A stretch of 12,935 nt of DNA, taken from positions 1-12,935 of the forward strand of contig DATLHO010000076.1 in assembly GCA_035539855.1 (NCBI GenBank). The letters are read 5' to 3'. Position numbers and translations under genes: made by a program. Numbering within the stretch: position 1 is the first letter of the stretch; every line of letters starts with the position of its first letter. Source of the DNA: DATLHO01 sp035539855 (GTDB lineage: Bacteria > Bacteroidota > Ignavibacteria > OLB7). Below the pieces are notes generated by a model. That model ran no database searches and was not told where the DNA came from. It worked only from the letters and a program-made list of their open reading frames with translations. Below, in pieces: positions 6,799 through 12,935 of this stretch.

Positions 6799-9324
6799 CT
6801 ACCACCCTCCCTCCATATCCGGTCCCTGCGGCTGCGTCTGCTGCGGGCGACGGGCCTTGCGGTCCGGCGTTCCGAAGGTGTAGCTCAGCGTGAGCATCGC
6901 GATGCGCGAGCTCGGCTTGCGCGTGAACGAGATGTCGTACTGCGCGTCGTTGCGCGTGACGCTGAACTGGCGCTGATCGAAGACGTCGCTGAGGCGAAGA
7001 CCGATGCGCAGTCGGTTCTCGAGGAGCTTCTGCGTCACGGCAATGTCGCTCGACTGCATCGCGCGCACCTCGCCGCCGCCCTCGAGCGCCCACGGCGAGC
7101 GGTAGAACCACGTCAACTGCATGTCCATCCCTTCGAGCAGGCCGACGTTCGCGTTGACACGGGCATTCCACCCGAACGCATCGCTCGCGAGGCCGTCCTC
7201 GACGTTCGAGGCGTCGGTCGTCATCTGGTAGAGGCTCGCGCTCGCGAACATCGAGTAGCGCTCGCCCAGACGCAGCGACCCGACGATGTCGGCGCCGTAG
7301 GAGGTGCTCTCGTCGAAGTTGAGGAACGTGACGGTGCCGACGCCGGTCGTCGAGTCGAGATCGCCGTAGCGGCGGATCACGTCGGTCGTGCGACGATAGT
7401 ACGGCGTGAGCGTCAGCGACGTGAGGTCGGTGAAGTGGTTGAACGACAGCTCGACCGCGTCGATGTACTCCGGCTTGAGGTAGGGATTGCCCGTCTCGCG
7501 GAACGTCGGGTCGTCCTGGCTCACGAAGGGATTCAGCGCCTGGATCCACGGACGGTTGATCCGACGGCTGTAGCTCGCCTTCAGGTTCAGTGCGTCGCTC
7601 GGCTTGAACGTCACGAACGCGCTCGGGAAGACGCTGAAGTAATCGTTGTCGAACGACTCGCCGGTCGTCGTCAGGTCGAACGTGCTCGTCGCCTGCTCGA
7701 GCCGCGCGCCCACCTGCACGCCGACGAGCCCGAAGTCGTGACCGTAGATCCCGTAGATCGCGTGGTTCTGTCGCTCGTAGTCGTAGCTGTTGTTCAGCGC
7801 GACATCCGGCCGGAACGACGACGTCGTCTCGTCGAAGCTCTCGGAGTACAGCGTCCCACCGACCCCTTCGAGCTCTCCCTTGTACCCGGTCTCCAGTCGA
7901 ATGCCGTCGCCGAGCGGACGGACGTAGTCGAGCTGCACGGTCGCGCCGCGATTGTCGTTGTCCTGACGCACGCGCTGCTGCGCGGGCGCGACACCGGTCG
8001 GCGACCCATCGAGCTCGAGCTGCTGCTGCGCGTAGTGCGTCGTGTCGTCGTCCTCGCCGAACACCAGTCGTGCCTCGGCCGTCAGCTCGTGCTTCGACGG
8101 CTCGGCGACCCACCGGTACGACAGACGCGTGTCCGTGCTGATGCCGTCGCCCTCGCCGTCGTTGAGACGGTGGTAGCGCTCGGCGATCTCTCCCTGCCCG
8201 TTCATCTCCGCATACCGGCTGATGCCGCCCGACTCGGAGCTGCGAAGGTTGACGATGGCATTGAGTGCGAGCGAGTTCTGCTGGTCGAACAGGTACTCGA
8301 CGGAGCCGTTGACCAGGTGCCCGAGCCACGAGTGCGAATCGTTCGAGGACTGATCCAGACGCGGCGCCAGGCCGGCGACGCGGTTGACCTGATCGCGAGT
8401 GCCGGTGAACGTGCGACTGCTCGCGTTGAAGCCGTAGTTGCCGTAGAGGTTCCAGGGTCCGTCACCGTAGGCGAGGTTCACGCCGGCGCTGTAGCTGTCG
8501 CGCGTGCCGACGCCAGCATTCGCGCCACCGCTGAGGCCGCGGCTTGCCTGCTCCTTGAGCACGATGTTGATGATCCCGCTCATGCCCTCCGGATCGTACT
8601 TCGCCGACGGGTTCGGGATGACCTCGATGCGATCGATCGAATTGGCGGGCAGGTTCTGCAGGAAGCTCGTCAGCGCTTCTCCGCTCATCGAGAGCGTGCG
8701 GCCGTTGAGAAGCACGACGACGTTCTGGCTTCCGCGAAGGCTGACGTTGCCGTCGACGTCGACCTCGATCGAGGGGATGTTGCGCAGAATGTCGGTGGCA
8801 TTGCCGCCGGCGGCGACCGGCATCTCGGAAGCCTTGTACGACGTCCGGTCGATCTCGACGGTCATGAAGTCGCGGCGCGCGGTGACGCTCACCTCGTTCC
8901 CCTTGACGGCGTCGGTCACGAGCGCGATCGAGCCGAGACGGGCCCCATCGCCGCCCGGAGCGATCTCGATGCCCTCGATGAACCGATGGGCGTACCCGAG
9001 GAAGCTCACCCGCGCATAATAGCGGCCGGGCCGAAGACCGACGATCGAGAAGCGACCGTCGCGCTCGGTGAGCGCTCCGGTGATCATGGTCGAATCACGC
9101 TCGCTGAAGATCGCGACCGTCGCGACCCGCAGCGGCTCGGCCGTTGCGCTGTCGACGACGATGCCGCTGATCGTCGCGCCGGCGCCCTGGGCTCCGCCCG
9201 GACCTCCCGGTCCACCGGCACCGCCACGAGGCGCCTGCGCCAGGGTGTACATCGAGCTCGCGAGCAGCATCGTCAGAACGAGCAATGCGAGCGTGGCAGG
9301 TCGGGTCGGTCTGATCAATTTCAT
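6799..9324 (-). CDS. TonB-dependent receptor, carboxypeptidase-regulatory-like + plug + 'outer membrane beta-barrel' type
   Basis: 841 residues. The Sec signal is RPTRPATLALLVLTMLLASS..AQA (about 1-31), then a Gly-rich linker (33-49, GGAGGPGGPGG). Next comes a CarboxypepD_reg-like domain (about 50-135: ISGIVVDSATAEPLRVATV ... TERDGRFSIVGLRPGRYYARVSFLGY) and a plug domain (about 140-260: ATDILRNIPSIEVDVDGNVSLRGSQNV split over 177-202; VVLLNGRTL; IPNPSAKYDPEGMSGIINIVLK at 236-257). A long barrel of alternating amphipathic strands ends LTLSYTFG. This organisation is that of the receptor family common in Bacteroidota and also seen in other Gram-negative phyla. The cargo cannot be read from the sequence. 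A short charged tail follows the last strand, ending in Trp. The mapped ribosome site is weak (GGGGGAA about 20 bases before the ATG). A possible ECF-type promoter lies about 140-160 bp upstream. Confidence 0.92.
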   Translation of the reverse strand: MKLIRPTRPATLALLVLTMLLASSMYTLAQAPRGGAGGPGGPGGAQGAGATISGIVVDSATAEPLRVATVAIFSERDSTMITGALTERDGRFSIVGLRPGRYYARVSFLGYAHRFIEGIEIAPGGDGARLGSIALVTDAVKGNEVSVTARRDFMTVEIDRTSYKASEMPVAAGGNATDILRNIPSIEVDVDGNVSLRGSQNVVVLLNGRTLSMSGEALTSFLQNLPANSIDRIEVIPNPSAKYDPEGMSGIINIVLKEQASRGLSGGANAGVGTRDSYSAGVNLAYGDGPWNLYGNYGFNASSRTFTGTRDQVNRVAGLAPRLDQSSNDSHSWLGHLVNGSVEYLFDQQNSLALNAIVNLRSSESGGISRYAEMNGQGEIAERYHRLNDGEGDGISTDTRLSYRWVAEPSKHELTAEARLVFGEDDDTTHYAQQQLELDGSPTGVAPAQQRVRQDNDNRGATVQLDYVRPLGDGIRLETGYKGELEGVGGTLYSESFDETTSSFRPDVALNNSYDYERQNHAIYGIYGHDFGLVGVQVGARLEQATSTFDLTTTGESFDNDYFSVFPSAFVTFKPSDALNLKASYSRRINRPWIQALNPFVSQDDPTFRETGNPYLKPEYIDAVELSFNHFTDLTSLTLTPYYRRTTDVIRRYGDLDSTTGVGTVTFLNFDESTSYGADIVGSLRLGERYSMFASASLYQMTTDASNVEDGLASDAFGWNARVNANVGLLEGMDMQLTWFYRSPWALEGGGEVRAMQSSDIAVTQKLLENRLRIGLRLSDVFDQRQFSVTRNDAQYDISFTRKPSSRIAMLTLSYTFGTPDRKARRPQQTQPQGPDMEGGW

Positions 9325-9460
9325 GCGTTCGGCGTACGGTTGGAATTCCCCCGTGCGAACATGCGACAGTGAGTCGCGGTGGTGCGCCGGGATCGGGAAG
9401 CAGCGGCCTACGGCTTCCAGGTGTGCGGAAGTTTCAGCGCGACCTCAACGTTACGGAAAA

Positions 9461-9485
9461 GACGTGGCGGGTCCCGCCGGGTTCC
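9461..9485 (-). promoter_or_regulatory. Candidate ECF-sigma promoter for the TonB receptor, with a palindrome in the spacer
   Basis: On the minus strand GGAACC (9485-9480) and CGTC (9464-9461) are 15 bp apart, the general form of ECF sigma promoters (GGAAC ... CGTC). The spacer contains the 13-bp perfect palindrome GGCGGGTCCCGCC (9466-9478). This would give a leader of about 130 bases before the receptor ATG. The alternative is that the palindrome is only a hairpin beyond the repeat-protein gene. Confidence 0.3.
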
Positions 9486-9519
9486 TGTAAGAGTTCTCGA
9501 CACGCTCCCGAACACGCGA

Positions 9520-9546
9520 CGGGTCCGGAGGAACCCCCCGGACCCG
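9520..9546 (-). terminator. Stem-loop downstream of the repeat-protein gene
   Basis: CGGGTCCGG (9520-9528) pairs perfectly with CCGGACCCG (9538-9546) around a 9-base loop, starting 26 bases after the repeat gene's stop. It is a strong 9-bp G/C stem but lacks a following U-run on the minus strand. It may be a terminator or a 3'-end stabiliser separating this gene from the receptor. Confidence 0.5.
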
Positions 9547-9572
9547 CCCGATTTCACTCGTTTCGCGGTCGT

Positions 9573-10850
9573 TCAGCCCGCCACGTGCTCGTTGTGGTTC
9601 GGGTCGATGGCGCCCGCCCGCACGCTCGAGCGGACCGCGATCGTCTCGTTGTGATTGAGTGTGTTGCCGCCCGCCCGCACGCTCGAGCGAAGGGCGAGCG
9701 TCTCGTTGTGATTCGGATCGATGCCGCCGGCGCGCACGCTCGAGCGTACCGCGAGCGTCTCGTTGTGATTATCACCGCCACCGCCGGCACGAACCCGCGT
9801 GCGAACCGCGATGGCCTCGCTGTGGTTGTTCGTGATCCCGCCGGCGCGCACGTTCGTCCGCACCGCCCCGGCCTGCGACATCGCCTCGTTGTGATTGTCC
9901 GTCAGCCCGCCGGCGCGAACGGCACTGCGAACCGTCAGCGCCTCGTTGTGATTGACGCTGGTCCCGCCCGCGCGCACGCCGGCGCGCACCGCGATCGCCT
10001 CGTTGTGATTCTCAGTGCCGCCACCAGCGCGCACGGCACTACGAACCGTCAGTGCCTCGTTGTGATTCAGGCTGGTCCCGCCCGCTCGCACACCCGCGCG
10101 CACCGCGATCGCCTCGTTGTGATTCTCACCGCCGCCACCGGCGCGCACGGCGCTGCGAACCGCCAGCGCCTCGTTGTGATTGCCGCCGGTACCGCCTGCA
10201 CGCACACTTGCGCGAACCGAAAGGGTCTCGTTGTGATTGCCATAGATGCCGCCCGCGCGCACACTCGAACGAACCGCCATCGTCTCGCTGTGATTGACGT
10301 CACGGCCGCCGGCGCGCACGCTCGTGCGCACCGCCAGGGTCTCGCTGTGGTTGGCTCCACCGCCGCCTGCGCGAACGCTCGTGCGAATGGCCATCCCTTC
10401 GTTATGGTTGGTTCCTCCGCCACCGGCTCGCATGCTCGTGCGGACCGACATCCCCTCGTTGTGGTTGAGGCCTCCGCCGCCAGCTCGCATGCTCGTGCGG
10501 ACCGACATTCCCTCATTGTGATTGCTACCTCCACCGCCGGCGCGCACCATCGTGCGAACGGCCATCGCCTCGTTGTGCTGGGGGCTCAGGCCGCCCGCCT
10601 TTGCGCCGGTGCGAACGGCTATTGCCTCGTTGTGCTGGAAGCTGGTGCCGCCCGCCTTCGCGCCTGTGCGCACCGCCAGTGCCTCGTTGTGCTGGAAGCT
10701 GGTGCCGCCCGACTTCGCGCCTGTGCGCACCGCCAGTGCCTCGTTGTGCTGTGCGCTCCTGAGACCGGCTTTCGTGCCCGAACGGACCGTGATCGCTTCG
10801 TTGTGATTGCTGCTGATGGCGCCCGCCGAAATGCTGCTACGAGTCTTCAT
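9573..10850 (-). CDS. Tandem 19-residue repeat protein of unknown function
   Basis: 425 residues from the ATG at 10850, preceded by GGGGGAAACA. A longer in-frame start exists but would overlap the upstream regulator gene and has no repeat content. I do not recognise the family. After MKTRSSISAGAISSN, itself the second half of a unit, come 21 units (residues 16-418) and a terminal HNEHVAG. The consensus is H-N-E-x-[LIM]-x-V-R-x-x-[VAM]-[RK]-A-G-G-x-x-x-[NQ]; a typical unit is HNEALAVRSAVRAGGGGEN. His1, Glu3 and Gly14 are constant. Positions 16-18 vary almost freely. There is no signal peptide, membrane segment or Cys, and almost no aromatic residue. Each unit is about +1 net, so the protein is strongly basic. 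Regular short hydrophobic stretches (LAV, V) between Gly and Asn turns suggest a beta-solenoid or beta-roll; this is inference. Minus is taken as coding because its codons end mostly in G/C and it shares strand with its neighbours. Confidence 0.8.
   Translation of the reverse strand: MKTRSSISAGAISSNHNEAITVRSGTKAGLRSAQHNEALAVRTGAKSGGTSFQHNEALAVRTGAKAGGTSFQHNEAIAVRTGAKAGGLSPQHNEAMAVRTMVRAGGGGSNHNEGMSVRTSMRAGGGGLNHNEGMSVRTSMRAGGGGTNHNEGMAIRTSVRAGGGGANHSETLAVRTSVRAGGRDVNHSETMAVRSSVRAGGIYGNHNETLSVRASVRAGGTGGNHNEALAVRSAVRAGGGGENHNEAIAVRAGVRAGGTSLNHNEALTVRSAVRAGGGTENHNEAIAVRAGVRAGGTSVNHNEALTVRSAVRAGGLTDNHNEAMSQAGAVRTNVRAGGITNNHSEAIAVRTRVRAGGGGDNHNETLAVRSSVRAGGIDPNHNETLALRSSVRAGGNTLNHNETIAVRSSVRAGAIDPNHNEHVAG
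9597..10805 (-). repeat. 57-bp tandem repeat array, 21 units, one with a 12-bp insertion
   Basis: On the plus strand the near-invariant core CTCGTTGTGATT (or GTGCTG / GTGGTT in some units) recurs every 57 bp. Unit 17 (9825-9893) is 69 bp because of 12 extra bases at 9867-9878 that add SQAG. All units keep frame. Three sub-blocks are visible: units 1-4 (Lys at position 12, ending Gln), units 5-8 (GG at positions 16-17), and units 9-21 (mostly Thr/Ala at position 4, ending Asn). Units 13-14 and 15-16 form a duplicated 114-bp pair. Confidence 0.95.
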
Positions 10851-10869
10851 TGTTTCCCCCGAACCGTGA

Positions 10870-10914
10870 AGTATGGATATGATGTGCGCTTTCGTCGATG
10901 TCGTCCTGAAAGCG
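10870..10914 (-). promoter_or_regulatory. Candidate promoter and operator of the repeat-protein gene
   Basis: On the minus strand TCGACG (10898-10893) and CATACT (10875-10870) are 17 bp apart; each matches four of six sigma-70 consensus bases. A 7-bp inverted repeat, CGCTTTC (10887-10893) / GAAAGCG (10908-10914), covers and flanks the -35 element. This lies in the 103-bp gap between the regulator stop and the repeat-gene start, so the repeat gene could have its own promoter, perhaps bound by the adjacent regulators. The element matches are modest. Confidence 0.3.
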
Positions 10915-10953
10915 TGAGCAACATACCCGATCACGGAGGCGGCGTCACCCCTA

Positions 10954-12807
10954 CTAAAACCGAACAGGCTGTACGGGCGGCTCCAATCGCCCAATCTCAG
11001 CGAAAAACTGGGCGAATGTCGTCGTGCGATCGAGCCCGAGCTTCTTGCGGATGCGGTAGCGGTAGACTTCGATGTTGTCGGCACTGGTGCCGAGCAGCGT
11101 GGCGATCTCTTTCGTCGGCGTCGCGAGCTTCAGAAGCGCGCACAGACGCAGCTCCATCGCGGTCAGCGCCGGAAAACGCCGCGCGAGCTCGTCGGTGAAT
11201 CCCGCGTGCGCGCGCTCGAACTGCTCGTCGAACCGGCTCCAGTACGACCCCGAGTCCCTGTTGCCCTCGACGCGCCGTACGATGGCGCGCACGGACCGGC
11301 GTGCGGCAGGATCGGACACGCTCGCGAGCTCGCGCATCTCGCGAAGGATCGATTCGAGCAGCTCCGAGGCCTCGCCAACCTGCACGGATGCCGCCGCCAG
11401 CTCGCGGTCGCGCTCGGCAAGCTGGCGCTCGAGGACTTCGGCTTCGACGCGGGCACGCTCCTGCTCGCGCTCGGCGCGGTCGAGCTCGGCCTGCATGGTG
11501 ATCCGCGCGGCCTCGCGCTGTGCCTCGGCGCCGGTGAACTGCTCACGCAGCGCCGCATACTCCTTGCCGCAGCGCAGCGCCTCGGCATGATTGCCGAGCT
11601 TCTCGTGCATCTGGGCCAGGGCCTCGAGCGCGAAGAACACCCCCAGCGGCTCCTCGCGACGGCGTGCTTCGTCGATTGCGCGCTCGAGCTCGGCGATGGC
11701 GCCCGCACCATCGCCCAGCCCAAGCGTCACGGTCGCCCTGACGACCAGCGCGTCGATCGATGGCGGGACGCCTCCCTCCGCAAACATCGCCAGTGCCGCA
11801 TCGACGTGCTCGGCCGCCTCGTCGAAGCGACCGACGCGCTCGCAGTGCTGGCTCATGGCGGCACGAAAGGCGGTGCGCTCGCGAAGCGTTGCGAGGTGCT
11901 CATCCGGCAGTGCGGCGCGCTCGATCTCCAGCGCCTCGTCGACTCGACCGAGCTGGGCCAGGACCGTCGCGTAGTGCAGGCGGCTTCGAAAGAGCGCCCG
12001 CGCGAGTCCGAGCTGTTCGGAGCGCTCGATCGCTTCACCAAGGTACTCGAGCGCTGTGGCGGTGTCCTCGAGATCGCTCGCCGCGCGGCCGAGCGCGCCG
12101 ATGATCCAGATCTCGAGCTCTCGATCCTCGCCCGCGCGCGCGAGTCCGAGCGCTTCGTGAAGCAGCGCAAGTCCCGCGGCCGGACGGCCCAGCTGGCGCT
12201 CCACGCCGACGATCGTGCAGAGAACGTATGCAAGCACCGTCGGATGACCGCTGCGCTCGGCGAGCCCGCGTGCGAGCGTCAGCTCCTGATAGGCGCGGAC
12301 AGTGTCGAACTCGTAATCGAACACGATGCCTCTGTAGTGGTAGATCTGCGCAACGCAGACCAGGCTCGTGCAGTGATCGCTGAGCGATCGCGCCTCGTCC
12401 AGGAACCGCCATGCGCGGCGCATGTTCGGAATCGCGACGGCGGCGCGCGTCGCGGTGATCAGCGCCCAGCACAGCGCGTCCGCGTCCCCGGTCGCACGCG
12501 CGGTGCGCAGGAGCAGGCGCGCATAACGCGTCACGCGCGACACGTCGATGCCACGCCACGCGCGAACGAGCTGAATGAGGAGCGCGATCCGCTCGTATGG
12601 CTCGGTCACGCCGGCGATCGAGCGCTCGAGGTCCGCGATGGCTCCCGGCGGCGCCTCGAGCGTTGGATCCGGCTGAACGTATGGAGCACACGGAATTCGG
12701 TGGAGAGGCGCGCCCCGATCGAGCGACGCGCCCCGAACTGGCGACGCGCCTCGAACGGCCGACGCGCCCCGATCGGGCGACGCTCGATGACGGTCCGGGC
12801 CGCTCAT
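10954..12807 (-). CDS. TPR / coiled-coil transcriptional regulator with C-terminal LuxR-like HTH
   Basis: 617 residues. The order is: low-complexity N-terminus with RGAS repeats (about 12-34); tetratricopeptide-like helical repeats (about 55-425, for example ATALEYLGEAIERSEQLG, RFDEAAEHVDAALAMFAEGG, LGNHAEALRCGKEYAALREQ); a charged coiled coil (about 425-472); a linker with YWSRFDEQFERAHAGF (522-537); and a LuxR-type HTH (about 546-592: LTAMELRLCALLKLATPTKEIATLL, split at 548-572, then SADNIEVYRYRIRKKLGL). The last part is the fold seen in cytoplasmic TPR-HTH regulators whose partner or signal is sensed by the TPR scaffold. There is no receiver domain, so phosphorylation control is not indicated. 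The start is fixed by ATGA overlap with the stop of the paralogue upstream, which suggests translational coupling. Its stop is 103 bp before the repeat-protein gene, on the same strand. Its target genes are not known. Confidence 0.88.
   Translation of the reverse strand: MSGPDRHRASPDRGASAVRGASPVRGASLDRGAPLHRIPCAPYVQPDPTLEAPPGAIADLERSIAGVTEPYERIALLIQLVRAWRGIDVSRVTRYARLLLRTARATGDADALCWALITATRAAVAIPNMRRAWRFLDEARSLSDHCTSLVCVAQIYHYRGIVFDYEFDTVRAYQELTLARGLAERSGHPTVLAYVLCTIVGVERQLGRPAAGLALLHEALGLARAGEDRELEIWIIGALGRAASDLEDTATALEYLGEAIERSEQLGLARALFRSRLHYATVLAQLGRVDEALEIERAALPDEHLATLRERTAFRAAMSQHCERVGRFDEAAEHVDAALAMFAEGGVPPSIDALVVRATVTLGLGDGAGAIAELERAIDEARRREEPLGVFFALEALAQMHEKLGNHAEALRCGKEYAALREQFTGAEAQREAARITMQAELDRAEREQERARVEAEVLERQLAERDRELAAASVQVGEASELLESILREMRELASVSDPAARRSVRAIVRRVEGNRDSGSYWSRFDEQFERAHAGFTDELARRFPALTAMELRLCALLKLATPTKEIATLLGTSADNIEVYRYRIRKKLGLDRTTTFAQFFAEIGRLEPPVQPVRF
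12707..12778 (-). repeat. 18-bp minisatellite (four units) at the regulator's N-terminus
   Basis: Four direct units on the plus strand begin at 12707, 12725, 12743 and 12761, for example GACGCGCCCCGATCGGGC; a degenerate fifth follows. They encode RGAS-type hexapeptides (DRGASA, VRGASP, VRGASL, DRGAPL). Being 18 bp, gain or loss of units keeps frame, so the length of this N-terminal segment may vary between strains. Confidence 0.8.
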
Positions 12808-12935
12808 GCGGGCACCGCCTCGATTCGCGTAGTCGGCTGGACCAGTGCGAAGTACTGCGCGAACGAGGTGCGCCGGTCGAGACCGAGCTTCCTGCGGATG
12901 CGGTAGCGATAGACCTCGACGTTGTCGGCGCTCGT
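12804..12935 (-). CDS. C-terminal fragment of a second, paralogous LuxR-like HTH regulator (truncated by window edge)
   Basis: The last 43 residues are visible, TSADNVEVYRYRIRRKLGLD then RRTSFAQYFALVQPTTRIEAVPA. They align closely with the end of the neighbouring regulator (TSADNIEVYRYRIRKKLGLD then RTTTFAQFFAEIG), so the two arose by duplication. The TGA (12806-12804) overlaps the next gene's ATG as ATGA. The N-terminal part lies outside the window; a TPR scaffold like its neighbour's is likely but not seen. Confidence 0.8.
   Translation of the reverse strand, partial: TSADNVEVYRYRIRRKLGLDRRTSFAQYFALVQPTTRIEAVPA

Noticed and set aside
9597..10805. CRISPR array, suggested by regular direct repeats every 57 bp with variable parts.
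   Set aside because: The variable part is only about 9 bases, the repeats are not identical, the period is kept in coding frame, and no cas genes are present.
9573..10850. RiPP precursor peptide with many cores.
   Set aside because: No leader region, no Cys, few aromatic or modifiable clusters, and no maturation enzyme or exporter in the window. Kept only as a remote alternative.
9369..11198. A long plus-strand open frame (609 codons) running through the whole repeat array, with its own regular translation.
   Set aside because: The unit length is a multiple of three, so any frame free of stops in one unit stays open throughout. Its codons have poor G/C at third positions, it overlaps the regulator gene, and the minus frame has a ribosome site and co-directional neighbours.

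Overview
The window is high-GC bacterial DNA with strong G/C preference at third codon positions. It has tightly packed genes, a TonB-dependent outer-membrane receptor, Tat- and Sec-exported proteins, and an ATP-dependent DNA ligase of the archaeal/eukaryotic three-domain type. This points to a Gram-negative, environmental, high-GC lineage. The receptor family (carboxypeptidase-regulatory-like domain + plug + 'outer membrane beta-barrel' C-terminus) at this GC would fit Gemmatimonadota or Acidobacteriota best. That is an impression; there is no rRNA or tRNA here to settle it. No intergenic gap exceeds about 250 bp.

Left part (1-2740, minus strand): an N-terminally complete, Tat-exported DUF362-type protein runs off the left edge. 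Upstream of it are a secreted right-handed parallel beta-helix protein and a small stand-alone RsbRD_N-like protein. Divergent from these is fabF (2905-4149, plus). Middle part (4150-6800): fabF converges on an ATP-dependent DNA ligase (minus); a small VOC/glyoxalase-fold gene (plus) is divergent from the ligase and converges on the TonB receptor. Both convergent junctions carry near-identical GC-rich hairpin repeats (three copies in all). One of them encodes the last residues of the ligase.

Right part (6799-12935, all minus strand): a TonB-dependent receptor (6799-9324); a 425-residue protein made almost entirely of 21 tandem 19-residue units plus partial end units (9573-10850); a TPR/coiled-coil protein with a C-terminal LuxR-like helix-turn-helix (10954-12807); and the last 43 residues of a second, paralogous regulator whose stop overlaps the first one's start (ATGA).

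The most unusual content is this last block. The repeat protein has no signal peptide, no cysteine, no recognisable domain, and a fixed scaffold (HNE...VR..VRAGG...N) interrupted in each unit by a hypervariable three-residue window. It lies directly downstream of, and co-oriented with, tandem paralogous TPR-HTH regulators. I cannot assign it a function or a named family. It is the best candidate here for an undescribed system.
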